From: Thalassoglobus neptunius
GTDB taxonomy: Bacteria; Planctomycetota; Planctomycetia; Planctomycetales; Planctomycetaceae
NCBI RefSeq assembly: GCF_007859735.1
Contig: NZ_SIHI01000001.1
Coordinates: forward strand, 2,245,149 to 2,309,148
DNA: 64,000 bases
Direction of reading: 5' to 3'
Shown here: piece after piece, positions 1 to 9,391 of the stretch
How the letters are laid out: each line of letters opens with the position of its first letter
Position numbering within the stretch: the stretch's first letter is position 1
The notes under the pieces: model-generated
What the model saw: the letters and a program-made list of their open reading frames with translations, nothing else
The model's database searches: none
Told to the model about the DNA's origin: nothing
Translations under genes and position numbers: made by a program

Positions 1-87
1 AGGCTCTGGGATGTCGTCCAACAAATCCCTTTCGGGATTGAAAACTCTCGTAACATCCATGTCCTGCCCAATCCAATGGGAATCCAT
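1..87 (-). CDS. Possible N-terminal fragment of an unidentified protein, cut by window edge
   Basis: On the minus strand an ATG at 87-85 opens a frame that runs off the left edge, giving 29 residues beginning MDSHWIGQDMDV. A second in-frame ATG at 60-58 has an AGGA-like sequence just upstream and could be the real start. The minus frame stays open upstream as far as 328. The opposite strand is also open here (frame 1, ending at a TGA at 94-96), so it could instead be the tail of a plus-strand gene. The fragment is too short to recognise; only the sequence beyond the edge can decide. Confidence 0.3.
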   Translation of the reverse strand, partial: MDSHWIGQDMDVTRVFNPERDLLDDIPEP

Positions 88-96
88 ACGGTGTGA

Positions 97-630
97 CTCT
101 TTCGCTTGAACAGCCCGAAGTAACTTTGGGATTATCGAATAAACGTTCGCAAAGGCAACTGAAACCTTGAGAACGGTTAGAAATGAAGTGGACAAACTCA
201 ACTTTTCAGCGGTCGAGGTTTGCCACCTAATTGTAGGGGCGAATGGGTTCGAAGAGGAGCTTTTCTGTTCGAGCCGACGATCTTTTTCGGAAAACACTCC
301 CAACGTGAACGCAATGCGACGAAAAGTTCATTAACGTAATGATAGAAAGAGCTTACGTCTCATTGTCGAAACTTGATGATCGGTCAGTCCAATTGTAGGA
401 AATGATCCCGTTGACGGTGATTCAGCAGCCCATGGGGGGAATCATGTAAGGGGAAATCGGAGCAAATCACTGCTTGTTCACCGATTTCGCTCGCTACGTT
501 TCACCCTCGTTCGATCTGAAGAGACAAGAGAACTGATCATCGGTTCACCACAAAATTGAAACTCATCCGATCTCAGTGGCCATTGTCTGTTGGATGCGTT
601 CCGGCGATCACTCAGTTGGACACGACACGT
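97..630. other. Intergenic region without recognisable gene
   Basis: About 530 bases with no convincing reading frame on either strand, no tRNA and no strong hairpin with a T-tract. It probably holds the 3' untranslated part of the caspase-like gene that ends at 631 and the promoter of whatever begins at the left edge. Confidence 0.5.
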
Positions 631-1710
631 TCAATCCGCGACTGAAGGGGAATCTTCTTCGGGCGAAGCAGGGCTGTCCGAAGACGGGTCGTCGTTCGCT
701 TCTCGCTGTTCCTCAGTCTCAGCTTCTACGGACTCGAAGTGCTGGGGAAGGAGAAGTTCGCCAAGCTGGAGAAACAGAGCTTCAAGTCGATCGTAATATT
801 CGTCCTCGGAAAGGGTCTCTTTGACACTTCGCAATGATTCGATCTCGACCTCAATTTCGTTTCGTCGAGCGAGTTGTTCCGGAGAGAGAAGCCGATCTCG
901 TTCGTTTGCGATCAAATGCTGTTGGTGGGCCCGCAATCCATCCAACTCCTGCTCGGAGTTCTGCGGTTTGGATTTGACCCGGAATCCCTGAAAGGCCGCT
1001 GCACGTGTTCCGATGCCATCACCGTTGTCGTCAATCAGCGCGTTCTCCGTGGGAATCCGTCCATCTGCTTCGTAGAACTCTTCGACTCGGCGAGATGCAA
1101 TCAGGAATGCTTCGAGAAGCGAGACTTGCTGGTCCTTATCGAGATCCGCGTTCAAGTCCGAAATCGCCGCTGACAAGAATTCCCCGAAGTGCGAGAAACT
1201 GACCTGATCCCCGCTGCGCGTAGCGGTCACGATGATTCGATTCTCTCCGGAGAGCGCATCGAGGAACGGGGCGCTCGCCGCTGTACAATGAATTGAGACC
1301 ACCAGCCGGGAGCAATCTTTCAACAGTTCTTGGACTTCTGAAGCTGTGATGTCTGGACCAGGCAAGTTGAATTTGGCTGTGCGTCCGTCGAAGGTTCCAT
1401 GTCCGAGCCAGACGATCCAAAGCGGAGTATCGCTGCCCTTCGAGAGTTCCTTCAGTGTCTTGGCGAATTCTTCACGGGGCTGTTTTGAGTCGGAAAGTGT
1501 GTGGATTTGAAACTGCCCGATCGCGGCTGCTTCTTCCCAACGATTGGCCCAACTTTCGAATTGCTCTCCATACTCACTTGTTCCAGCTTCCCCGACGACG
1601 ATCAATAAATCACCACGTCCAGCCGGTTCGACGTCTTCGTCGGCGGGAGCGGAATTGACAATCAGGAGGCAGGCGAGCACCCAACTCAAAAGGAAACGCT
1701 GTTTGATCAT
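631..1710 (-). CDS. Secreted caspase-like (C13/C14-fold) protein
   Basis: A 359-residue protein with an N-terminal signal peptide (about residues 1-22, hydrophobic core LLSWVLACLLIV). The caspase-type dyad pattern is visible: H104 in WLGHGTFDG and C142 in VVSIHCTAASAPF, each at the end of a hydrophobic beta-strand-like stretch, as in legumain, metacaspase and caspase folds. After the dyad lies DLDKDQQVSLLE (189-200), which fits a 12-residue EF-hand loop with Asp at 1, 3 and 5 and Glu at 12. A second acidic loop, DDNGDG, is at 227-232. The C-terminal third is charged and probably helical, ending in an acidic low-complexity tail. The start at 1710 is chosen because GAGG lies nine bases upstream and a signal peptide follows; the frame is open further to 1791. 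Its ATG overlaps the stop of the upstream VWA gene (ATGA), so the two are probably translationally coupled. Substrate unknown. Confidence 0.7.
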   Translation of the reverse strand: MIKQRFLLSWVLACLLIVNSAPADEDVEPAGRGDLLIVVGEAGTSEYGEQFESWANRWEEAAAIGQFQIHTLSDSKQPREEFAKTLKELSKGSDTPLWIVWLGHGTFDGRTAKFNLPGPDITASEVQELLKDCSRLVVSIHCTAASAPFLDALSGENRIIVTATRSGDQVSFSHFGEFLSAAISDLNADLDKDQQVSLLEAFLIASRRVEEFYEADGRIPTENALIDDNGDGIGTRAAAFQGFRVKSKPQNSEQELDGLRAHQQHLIANERDRLLSPEQLARRNEIEVEIESLRSVKETLSEDEYYDRLEALFLQLGELLLPQHFESVEAETEEQREANDDPSSDSPASPEEDSPSVAD

Positions 1711-4310
1711 GGAAGTCCTCTTACCCTCCGTAGTCCCCATTCCGCCGTCAAACAGAGAATCGCTGCCACAAGTAACCATGGTGTATGCCAAAGAGGTGTT
1801 GTCCGTACCTGTTTCGCCGGGAGGTCTTTTTGCGGAAGCGTCCGAACAAATTCGTCGAGTGCTCCGATCTCGATCACTTCTCCGCCTGAATCCTCGGCCA
1901 GTCGATCGAGCAGCGGACGGTTGAAGCCCACGTTTCGGAACTCTTCCTCCTTCGGGTCACTCGTCCATCCCGCCTGGGCGGTGATCGGGAGTTCGGACTC
2001 TTCGTTTTGAGTGATGACAGATGCGAGGTAAGCCCCTCTCTCACGCAGAACGTAGGATGTTTCGAAGAGTCCCGGTGCCTCAAGGCTTGGCTCTGCGGTC
2101 AGTTCGAGAACCTCCTCAGACGGCGTCGTGACTTTGACCGTGACTTTAGCGTTCTCCTGGGGTTCGTAGTCCGCTTGTCTGACGTTGACCTGAATATTAA
2201 TCGCGGGAATTGTGCCGAGAGAAATCGGACTGAGCGAGACTTCCACACGTTGAGGAACATCAGCGATCAGCCATCGGACGAGTTGTCTCCAGAACCGGGC
2301 GAGATCATCTTCGTCAGTTTCAGGGCGACTCAATGACCACTTCCAGAGGTCTCCAATCAGGACAGCCACGGAACGCCCTTGGCCGTATTGTTGAGCAACG
2401 ACGGCGGGGTATTCGTTGGACGAGCTGTCCTGGACAGTGGCAAAAATACGTCCTCCGGGTTTTGGGTCTGTCGCTGGATTCACGAACGCAAGTTCAGGAA
2501 TGTGTTGAAGCCGCATCTTTTCCTGATCTTCGGTCGAGCGAACACGCATCCACGGTTCGAGCCAACCATCCCGCGTCAAATCCCAGCGAAGCTCACCGGA
2601 AGCGGGAGGACCTTGCCGGTCGAGATAAACAGGAAAGGCGTCTCGCAATGAGGACCGGTCCCAGTCGCCATGACGAAATGCATCACGTCCGCCGAGAAGC
2701 AATAAGCCTCCGCCTCGCACGGACACAAACCGGTCAATCAGTGCCTGTTGATCGTGACTGAAAAAGCCTGCCTCAACATCATCAAGGATGATCGCTTTGT
2801 ACTCGTAGAGTTCTTCTTTTGTCTTCGGAAATCCTCCGGCCAGTTCCCCAGCATCTCGTGTATTGAGACGCACCAGAACCGCTTCATCAAAGGATTCGGT
2901 TTCCTCATCGACCTCATCTTTGAACCCGCGAAAGAGTGAGTTGCTGTCTTCTCCGACTCGGCCACGGAAGTCGAATTTCGCTTCCTTTTTCGCGATCCGG
3001 ATGAGCGTCACCAGGTCGACGGCGCGATCTTCCGAGAGGGCCCGATTCAGGAATTTGTATTCCCAGTTCGGACGACCTCCGACATAGAGGATTCTCTTTT
3101 GACTCGATCCACGATCGACGGTCAAAAGGCGTTCGTTGTTTTCCAGTGTCGCTTCCGAACTCGTCTCAGGATCGGTGAAGATGTCTTCTTCTGCGGCGGG
3201 GCGGATGCGGAGTCTGTAGTAACAGATCCCCAATTGCGGCGGGAGAACATCAAATTCCAGGGTCGTCGGAACTCCCGGAAGAAGAGAAACCGATTGAGAA
3301 ATCGACGAAGAGGACTTTCCATCCGCTTCTTCCTCGTCAGTGGGAACACTCTCGATGGAGTCGGATAACTCTGTCCCGGGAAAATTGGTCGACGAATCAC
3401 GCTCCGCCTGAACGGACTCGTGTTCTTCGTCTGCGGAGTGACCGATATTCTTGACGAGTTCGAGAGTGGCAACGACAGTTTGTTCGCTGCTGTAACTCGA
3501 GGTCACGCTCGCCACGACGGAGATCGGGGCATCTTCGAAATTCGTTTCGCGGACAGCCAGTCGTTCGATGGCGAGATCATCGCCGAGATCTTCCCAGTCC
3601 GGGCTCACGACCGGGTAGATGGGGACGCTCGTTTCCAACCCATCGAAGGCTTCGAGGTCGGTCGCGTTTCCGTCGGAAAACAGCAGGACCCCAGCGAGCG
3701 GTTTGTTTTGGAACCGCTGTTGTAATCCCTGCAAGCTTGTGGCCAGTTCCGATCGGTTGTCGCTGAAATCGACATCCTGGAAATCCTCGACTTGTCGCAG
3801 CTGATCTCCGAAGAGGTATCTCCGCAAATCGTAGTCCTGACTCAATCGTGTGAACCAGTCTTTGTGATCAGCGTGAAGAAGTTCTTCAACAACATCCCCA
3901 CGCGGCTTCTGATTGGGATCGCGAATGGATAAGGAAGAACTGTTGTCGACCATCAGCAGAACGATGTTTTCTCCCGGCCGAACATCGCTCTCGCTCCAGA
4001 GCGGGTTTAAGAGGCAAAAGCAGATCAGGGCCAGACCCACCAGTTTGAGAGCAACGAGTGCAGCCCAGGTCAAAGCGGGAAGTCGTGCCGATCGGTACGA
4101 CAAAATCATGCCAACTGCAACGAAGAGACCTCCGGCAACAATCGGCCAAAGCCATTGTGGATTTCCAAGTACGATGGTCCCAATCGTCAAGATGGCAATA
4201 ATCAACAGCGACTCCACCGTAGCGAGATCGTTATTCGAAGGTGTTTCCGCAAACTCTTGTGAACATGCAAAAGCAGGCTGCCAAACATCACAACTCCGAC
4301 GAGTACTCAA
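1707..4310 (-). CDS. Large VWA / glutamine-amidotransferase-like membrane protein
   Basis: Up to 867 residues. Two to three hydrophobic segments lie near the N-terminus (roughly residues 33-50, 55-75, 80-105). They are followed by a von Willebrand A-like domain beginning IVLLMVDNSSSLSIRD (MIDAS-like DxSxS) with LLFSDGNATD further on. A middle region resembles the class I amidotransferase-like fold common in this planctomycete family (ILYVGGRPNWEYKFLNRAL, then LLLLGGRDAFRHGDW), without an obvious catalytic triad. A last hydrophobic segment (WLLVAAILCLTAEWGLRR) ends the protein. The N-terminus is uncertain: the first 31 residues look non-coding, and a GTG at 4217 placed just before the first membrane segment is a good alternative. 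The family is related to Bat/aerotolerance-like membrane proteins, but no batA/batB/moxR gene is adjacent here. The stop overlaps the start of the caspase-like gene. Confidence 0.8.
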   Translation of the reverse strand: MSTRRSCDVWQPAFACSQEFAETPSNNDLATVESLLIIAILTIGTIVLGNPQWLWPIVAGGLFVAVGMILSYRSARLPALTWAALVALKLVGLALICFCLLNPLWSESDVRPGENIVLLMVDNSSSLSIRDPNQKPRGDVVEELLHADHKDWFTRLSQDYDLRRYLFGDQLRQVEDFQDVDFSDNRSELATSLQGLQQRFQNKPLAGVLLFSDGNATDLEAFDGLETSVPIYPVVSPDWEDLGDDLAIERLAVRETNFEDAPISVVASVTSSYSSEQTVVATLELVKNIGHSADEEHESVQAERDSSTNFPGTELSDSIESVPTDEEEADGKSSSSISQSVSLLPGVPTTLEFDVLPPQLGICYYRLRIRPAAEEDIFTDPETSSEATLENNERLLTVDRGSSQKRILYVGGRPNWEYKFLNRALSEDRAVDLVTLIRIAKKEAKFDFRGRVGEDSNSLFRGFKDEVDEETESFDEAVLVRLNTRDAGELAGGFPKTKEELYEYKAIILDDVEAGFFSHDQQALIDRFVSVRGGGLLLLGGRDAFRHGDWDRSSLRDAFPVYLDRQGPPASGELRWDLTRDGWLEPWMRVRSTEDQEKMRLQHIPELAFVNPATDPKPGGRIFATVQDSSSNEYPAVVAQQYGQGRSVAVLIGDLWKWSLSRPETDEDDLARFWRQLVRWLIADVPQRVEVSLSPISLGTIPAINIQVNVRQADYEPQENAKVTVKVTTPSEEVLELTAEPSLEAPGLFETSYVLRERGAYLASVITQNEESELPITAQAGWTSDPKEEEFRNVGFNRPLLDRLAEDSGGEVIEIGALDEFVRTLPQKDLPAKQVRTTPLWHTPWLLVAAILCLTAEWGLRRVRGLP

Positions 4311-4587
4311 AAAAGAGAAGTCGCTCGGACTGTGTCATTCAGCACGATATTCACCGTCTACCATATCGTCCCACTCAACCCGGCATCAAGCAGGAGGCCC
4401 ATTCCCGGGAACATCGCGGCAATGAACTTGGCCGAAGTCTTGAACTTCAAGGTCGTCAGCGAAGCCTCCGGTCGACATGTTTCTGAAATCGATCCCCGTC
4501 AGTTTCACGAAAATCGGCGTGCGGAGATTGCATTTCATAGAGTCCGAATGTAACGAGTGAGCTGCATTTCAAATCGAGAGTGAATTC

Positions 4588-5220
4588 ATGGCTGAACAGC
4601 GGCTGACAATTTCCGGTCCACGCAAAGCGAAGAAGTGTGTCATACTCACACACGGAGCGGGGGAGAGTTCTGACTCACGATTCCTCACGTACTTTGCTGA
4701 TGCACTTGCAGATCTTCACTATCGCGTTGTTCGATTCGATTTTCCGTACATGGAAGAGCGTTCACGGACGGGGCGGAAGCGGCCTCCCGATCGCGAAAAT
4801 GTGCTTCGCGAAACATGGATGTCCGTCCTGGAACAGGTCCCGAATGAAAAAGTTGTCATCGGTGGAAAGTCGATGGGCGGGCGGATTGCGAGTCTCGTCG
4901 CTGATGAAAGTCGAGCTCAAGGGTTGATCTGTCTCGGGTATCCGTTTCACCCGACGGGGAAACCGGAGAAACTTCGGACTGAGCATCTCGCGGACTTGAA
5001 GACTCCAACGCTCATCCTGCAAGGGGAAAACGATCCGTTCGGAAAACGCGAAGAAGTCGAGCAATACAACCTTTCCGAGGCGATCAAAGTTCACTGGGCA
5101 CCCGATGGTGATCACAGCTTTCGTCCTCGACGCGGAAGCGATCGAACGGAAGAACAGAACTTCAAGAACGGAATGCGGGCTATCGAGCGATTTCTTTTCG
5201 AACTCTGGGTGGACGGTTAA
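4588..5220 (+). CDS. Alpha/beta hydrolase, TEX30/KANSL3-like
   Basis: 210 residues, a compact alpha/beta hydrolase without signal peptide. The oxyanion strand ends VILTHGAGESSD. The nucleophile elbow is IGGKSMGGR with Ser95. The acid is probably Asp149 in LQGENDPFG and the histidine His176 in DGDHSF. This spacing and the GGKSMGGR elbow match the TEX30/KANSL3-like dienelactone-hydrolase group, whose bacterial substrates are not established. The gene starts about 280 bases from the divergent VWA gene and is followed after 69 bases by the rhomboid gene in the same direction, so the two may be co-transcribed. Confidence 0.8.
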   Translation: MAEQRLTISGPRKAKKCVILTHGAGESSDSRFLTYFADALADLHYRVVRFDFPYMEERSRTGRKRPPDRENVLRETWMSVLEQVPNEKVVIGGKSMGGRIASLVADESRAQGLICLGYPFHPTGKPEKLRTEHLADLKTPTLILQGENDPFGKREEVEQYNLSEAIKVHWAPDGDHSFRPRRGSDRTEEQNFKNGMRAIERFLFELWVDG

Positions 5221-5289
5221 CATCAATACAGCGTCAAGGCACCACTCTGAGATGCTATGAGCCGCTGTGGTCAATGATCAGGGACTCCC

Positions 5290-6099
5290 ATGCTTCCACT
5301 TCGTGACGACATTCCGACCCGTCGCCTTCCAATCGCCAATTATACAGTCATCGCATTGTGTGCTTTGACCTTCCTCCTGCAGTTGCAGGATCAGCCCGGC
5401 GAACTGTCGATGGTCGAAAAGTACGGAATGATTCCGGCTCGCGTGCAGGATCCCAATGCACCTGTCGAAGTGGTTGTGGGTGAACGTCACGTTCAGACTC
5501 CGCGCGGGATCGAAAGAGAACTCGTCACGCAAACGCTCGAACGGCAAGCTGTGCCGGCCTGGATGACGCTGCTGACGTGCATTTTTCTGCATGGAGGATG
5601 GATGCACTTCCTCGGGAATATGTGGTTTCTTCACATCTTCGGAGACAACGTCGAAGACCGGTTCGGGCACCTCGGGTACGTCGTGTTTTATTTAGGGTGC
5701 GGTGTGGCTGCCAGCTTCGTCCACTTCATTAGCGGTCCGGGATCAACCGTTCCCACGATCGGTGCCAGTGGTGCGATTGCGGGAGTGATGGGCGCCTATT
5801 TTGTCTGGTATCCGCATGCCCGCGTCGAAGCACTGATCCCGCTGGGATACATCATGCAAATTGTCGTCGTTCCTGCGCCGCTGTTTCTGGGGGTCTGGTT
5901 CCTCTTCCAGGCATTTCAGGGAACGATGACGATGTCCGCCGCAGAAGGTGGAGGAGTCGCCTGGTGGGCTCATACCGGAGGGTTTGTCGCTGGTTGCGCC
6001 CTTGCATTCTTCTTAGGTCGAAGCACGCTGCTGTTTCCGAAAAATCAGCAGCGTCGGCCCGAAGAGTCGCATCGCGTGAACCTTCTAAAAAGGTGCTGA
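5290..6099 (+). CDS. Rhomboid-family intramembrane serine protease
   Basis: 269 residues. After a first membrane helix (about 17-34) comes a soluble loop of roughly 50 residues, then the rhomboid core: HGGWMHFLGNMWFLHIFGDN (101-120), with Asn110 as the likely oxyanion residue, Ser160 in IGASGAIAGVMGAY as nucleophile, and His228 in WWAHTGGFVAG as base. Rhomboids cleave transmembrane segments of other membrane proteins; the natural substrate is unknown. Length and the long loop after helix 1 are usual for the bacterial subgroup without extra domains. Convergent with the zinc-ribbon gene, with a hairpin between them. Confidence 0.9.
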   Translation: MLPLRDDIPTRRLPIANYTVIALCALTFLLQLQDQPGELSMVEKYGMIPARVQDPNAPVEVVVGERHVQTPRGIERELVTQTLERQAVPAWMTLLTCIFLHGGWMHFLGNMWFLHIFGDNVEDRFGHLGYVVFYLGCGVAASFVHFISGPGSTVPTIGASGAIAGVMGAYFVWYPHARVEALIPLGYIMQIVVVPAPLFLGVWFLFQAFQGTMTMSAAEGGGVAWWAHTGGFVAGCALAFFLGRSTLLFPKNQQRRPEESHRVNLLKRC

Positions 6100-6170
6100 C
6101 AGCGATCGAAAAACGTCAGTTCGATGACTTGACGATTCCTTGTTCGTTGCGACATTGGCCGTACAGAATG

Positions 6171-6204
6171 ACGCTCGTTGGAATATGCGATTCCCAACGA
6201 GCGT
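6171..6204. terminator. Hairpin between convergent rhomboid and zinc-ribbon genes
   Basis: A near-perfect inverted repeat: ACGCTCGTTGGAAT at 6171-6184 pairs with 6190-6204 (one bulged C, five-base loop). It lies in the 150-base gap between two convergent stops. No T-tract follows on either strand, so it may act as a weak or factor-assisted terminator or as a 3'-end stabiliser. Confidence 0.6.
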
Positions 6205-6251
6205 AAAGGACCAACGAGAATAGTCGAAAGACCGATGAACACCGGTGAGCG

Positions 6252-7295
6252 TTATTGCTGCGGCGGTTTCTGTTCGATCTCGATGTTGAACTTCCCTTCG
6301 TTGCCAGCTTCACGGACTTCGCGAATGTCGTTGCCACGACCAGCGTATTCCGGCGGGATTTTCATGACATCTGCTGCGCTGTTTGGCTGAAGCCAGATGC
6401 GTCCTTTCCCTTTCGGTGCCCCGCGTTCTCCCTGCATGTAGTACAGGCTGAAGTAACCGTTTTCGTCCGTGACGCCGGTTGACGTTCGAAGTCTTTTCGG
6501 GCCGCCATCTGCTCCACCTTTGGTCGCATCGAGCGGCTCAAAGATGACAGTAACGTTCGGCAAAGCTTTCCCGTTCACCGTGACCGTTCCGGAGACATCG
6601 TACAGAGGAGGCAGATCAACACCTTCGCCGAAGATGGATTGCGCGATGAAGTAGGCGACGAGAATCGCAGCCAGTGCTCCTCCGATGTGGGGGGAGTAGC
6701 GAATCAGTTCTTTCTGGGCGCCGGAAAAATCGAAGGACGGTTTCTTCTCAGCTGCGGGCATCGAAGATGCTTTGACGCGACTTTCGTCCATCGTTTTGGT
6801 GAGGAGATCTCGAGCATTCGCTGAGGCATTAATGCTCGCGTCTTCTGCTGCAGCTGCGGCAGGAGACATGCTCGCCCTCTTGGCGGCGGACGCGGAGTTC
6901 GGAGTGAGGAGTCTTCGCCCCTGACTGTCGGTCGCTGGTCCCTTATCTGCGGGGGCTTTCTCGACCAATCCTGCGGAAGCTTTGGCTCCTGGACCATCCT
7001 CCATCAGAAAGTCGGCAGGATCGAACTCATCCGGATCGGCGGCAGGCTTCGTCTTTGCTTCGCTCTTCTTTGAGGCTTTGGAAGCTTTCGCTGTTTCCGG
7101 TCGCTCGGTTTTCGGACTCGAAGCTTTCTTCTTTACGGGCGGACTGTCGCCACTGGCTTCAGACGATTCATCGGAAGTTGGTTCCGGAACCACAAATTTG
7201 TTTTTACAGCTGGGACACTTAGCTGCCGATCCCGCTTTGTCGTCACGGATTTTCAGAACCTGATCGCACTCAGGACACTGGTAGCGAATCGTCAT
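6252..7295 (-). CDS. Zinc-ribbon membrane protein with carboxypeptidase-regulatory-like C-terminal domain
   Basis: 347 residues in three parts. Residues 1-33 form an MJ0042-type zinc ribbon (C7-x2-C10 and C27-x2-C30, in YQCPECDQVL and KCPSCKNKFVV). Residues about 35-195 are a low-complexity linker rich in Lys, Ala, Ser and Pro. A single membrane helix lies near 205-225 (GGALAAILVAYFIAQSIF). It is followed by a beta-rich domain beginning VSGTVTVNGKALPNVTVIF, which matches the carboxypeptidase-regulatory-like fold found in many planctomycete surface proteins. This suggests a cytoplasmic zinc ribbon and an exported beta domain. Function unknown. The plain ATG at 7295 precedes the ribbon directly. 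Confidence 0.8.
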   Translation of the reverse strand: MTIRYQCPECDQVLKIRDDKAGSAAKCPSCKNKFVVPEPTSDESSEASGDSPPVKKKASSPKTERPETAKASKASKKSEAKTKPAADPDEFDPADFLMEDGPGAKASAGLVEKAPADKGPATDSQGRRLLTPNSASAAKRASMSPAAAAAEDASINASANARDLLTKTMDESRVKASSMPAAEKKPSFDFSGAQKELIRYSPHIGGALAAILVAYFIAQSIFGEGVDLPPLYDVSGTVTVNGKALPNVTVIFEPLDATKGGADGGPKRLRTSTGVTDENGYFSLYYMQGERGAPKGKGRIWLQPNSAADVMKIPPEYAGRGNDIREVREAGNEGKFNIEIEQKPPQQ

Positions 7296-7502
7296 TCAGT
7301 CCGACCTTTCAAATCAGATCACCCATCTTTGATGGACTAAGAATATCACTCTGTGCGACTTTGCAAAAGAACACAGGCAATGGACCGGGTTCTAAACTGA
7401 TTTTTGCTTCACTGTCACTTGTTGGAAAATGATTGGAATCGCTTCCGGCAGCTTATCTCCAGCATAGTTCTCACAGAACATACGCCAGAAAGCATCTCGT
7501 GT

Positions 7503-7538
7503 AAAAACGCAACAGGGTGGCATTCAGCCACCCTGTTG
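7503..7538 (-). terminator. Intrinsic terminator of the DUF1559 gene
   Basis: Inverted repeat at 7510-7538 (arms CAACAGGGTGGC and its complement, loop about 4 bases). On the minus strand it is followed by CGTTTTTAC. It lies about 130 bases after the stop of the DUF1559 gene at 7667, so the mRNA would have a moderately long 3' untranslated region. Confidence 0.8.
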
Positions 7539-7666
7539 TGGTGCAGTTGGTCAAACCGTCAGGGTCCGACCATATTGTCATTGCGATCAACTCGACTGAA
7601 CTCGTTTCGCTCGACGAATCGATCGCTTGCTCTCGCGAGTTTGCGAAAATCATCCCGGAAAACATC

Positions 7667-8779
7667 TTAAAACTCAACGGGAGATCCCTGTGCCATGTTC
7701 CCGAGATTGTTCCAGGTCCGCAAATCGATATTGATGCTGACGTTTCGTGCTCCGCCGTCTCCCATCAAAACGTTCACAACCTGAGGGTGAGCACTTCCAG
7801 CTTCGTCGAAGTGGCGGTTGTTGTTGTCGACGTCATTCACAACTTCAATCCGGCCAGTGTTTTGCGGAGTCAGTCGAGTTGAGAACAGCGTTGCAGGACC
7901 ACCAAAGGCCCAACCGTCGCTGCTGCGTTCCTGCGGTCGGTTCTGACGGGGATTCTGAATAATCTGGCGTTCAGCGACCATGATCGTCGTCGTGGTTCCA
8001 TCAGTGATGGTGGCCATTTTCGTGTTGCTGTTCACACCGAAGACCCCAACCTTGGTCGAATCCTGAGCGAATGGTGATCGAGCTGACAGTGGGCCTGTTG
8101 CTGGGAGAATCGTCGCGTTCAACTGGGCAGGTGTGAGGAAATACGTCTGCTGTTCGCCAGCAACGTCATCTTTGAATGCAATTCCGGAACCAGTGCAACC
8201 AGCGTAATCGTTGCCTCCGCTTGTCCAGCTGGGATCAACTCGAAGGGTCTGGGCGAACAGAGCTGTCGCACCCATTTCGCTTCGGCGTGATGGACAATAG
8301 AACGCTTTGATTTCTTCTCGTGGCGGAAACAGTCCGATTCCGTCATTGTCTCTGTAGAGTGGAGGTTCTTCGCCATTCTGTCGCACGTTCCCGTCGAATG
8401 ACCAGGCATTGTAAAGCGGAGCCTGTTCAATCATCGGGAGGATGTGAACCATCCAGCTTGTCCCTTGTGCACCAAACCAAAGTGGTTGGTTGTTATTGTC
8501 GCGAAACTCACGAGCTTCGCCGGGATTCACGTAGTTGCCGATGTTGTCGCTGACGAAGTATTGCGGATTGGCAATTTGCCCAGGGGGAAACACAGAGTGG
8601 GCATCGTGGTAATTATGAAGAGCCAGCCCAAGCTGTTTCAGGTTGTTCAGACACTGAGTTTTCGAAGCAGACTCGCGCGCACGCTGGACAGCCGGCAAGA
8701 GAAGGGCGACGAGGATCGCAACAATCGCGATCACAACCAGCAATTCAATCAGAGTAAAACCTCTACGACGTTGTCTCAT
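7667..8779 (-). CDS. DUF1559 protein with prepilin-type N-terminal signal
   Basis: 370 residues. The N-terminus [20 protein letters not shown] is a type IV prepilin/pseudopilin signal: basic leader, cleavage after Gly, Phe at +1, Glu at +5, then a hydrophobic helix. The rest is a DUF1559 domain ([19 protein letters not shown] near residue 50, and near the C-terminus [16 protein letters not shown] with the family's H-x-G/G-D-G-type motif). These proteins are expanded in Planctomycetes and are thought to form pilin-like structures. The start at 8779 is chosen over an open frame to 9022 because GAGGAGG lies just upstream and the prepilin signal starts there. Single-gene unit with its own terminator. 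Confidence 0.9.
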   Translation of the reverse strand: MRQRRRGFTLIELLVVIAIVAILVALLLPAVQRARESASKTQCLNNLKQLGLALHNYHDAHSVFPPGQIANPQYFVSDNIGNYVNPGEAREFRDNNNQPLWFGAQGTSWMVHILPMIEQAPLYNAWSFDGNVRQNGEEPPLYRDNDGIGLFPPREEIKAFYCPSRRSEMGATALFAQTLRVDPSWTSGGNDYAGCTGSGIAFKDDVAGEQQTYFLTPAQLNATILPATGPLSARSPFAQDSTKVGVFGVNSNTKMATITDGTTTTIMVAERQIIQNPRQNRPQERSSDGWAFGGPATLFSTRLTPQNTGRIEVVNDVDNNNRHFDEAGSAHPQVVNVLMGDGGARNVSINIDLRTWNNLGNMAQGSPVEF

Positions 8780-9391
8780 GACAACCTCCTCGCGTGGGAC
8801 GGAAACTTCAGTCGAAGGAATGCAACATCTGTCCGGCCAGACCAGCGACATCCGCCTCCACAACCCATTCCCGAGGCTAGTTTCGACTGGACTGTCGAAA
8901 AGGGACGATAGCGGTGTCAGCCTGTCTGTCCATTCAGCGGATGTTAACTGCAGATGGATCGAAACAAGCCCAACTCCATTTCCATCGCCGGAATCTTCGG
9001 CCTCTATCTTCCGACCTAACACAAGTCATTGTCAAGTCAGAACTTCTGAGAAGGCTTCCGCACATGGATGTTGCCAGCATCGACGTGGCACATGGAGAGT
9101 TCAGTTCGTTTGATTTCTAATACGACAACTCGACTCAGAATGCGGTGATGATTCCGGAAATTTGACAAGAATTCCGACGTGCAACTCCATCTCAAGTCAA
9201 TCGTGACTGTCAACACGAGTTCAGCGGACAGTCAAAATGGACGGAACGATTTGAAGAATTGGCCTCAATTGCAGGAATTGTTCCGCAATTTTCATTGAAA
9301 AAGCGTTCCGCGACACGTCTCGAGACGAGAACGGCTATGCCAGCCAGAGCTTGAAACGATCCGGCCGTCGAAGTGTTCTCTTCGAAGGGAA
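8780..9391. other. Intergenic region between two minus-strand genes
   Basis: About 610 bases with no supported gene. It should contain the promoter of the DUF1559 gene (right of 8780) and the 3' end of the PH-domain transcript. A 12-base perfect palindrome, CGTCTCGAGACG, is centred near 9320, and a bulged AT-rich inverted repeat lies near 9270-9290. Neither has a T-tract. Confidence 0.5.

Noticed and set aside
30..60. GGGATTGAAAAC-like string resembling a CRISPR repeat end
   Set aside because: It occurs once, with no regularly spaced copies; no cas genes are in the window.
8780..9022. Longer start for the DUF1559 protein at 9022
   Set aside because: The extra residues are unlike any prepilin leader, and a strong GAGGAGG site and prepilin signal define the start at 8779.
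9313..9326. Palindrome CGTCTCGAGACG as an operator
   Set aside because: A single short palindrome with no second copy and not near a start codon; chance cannot be excluded.
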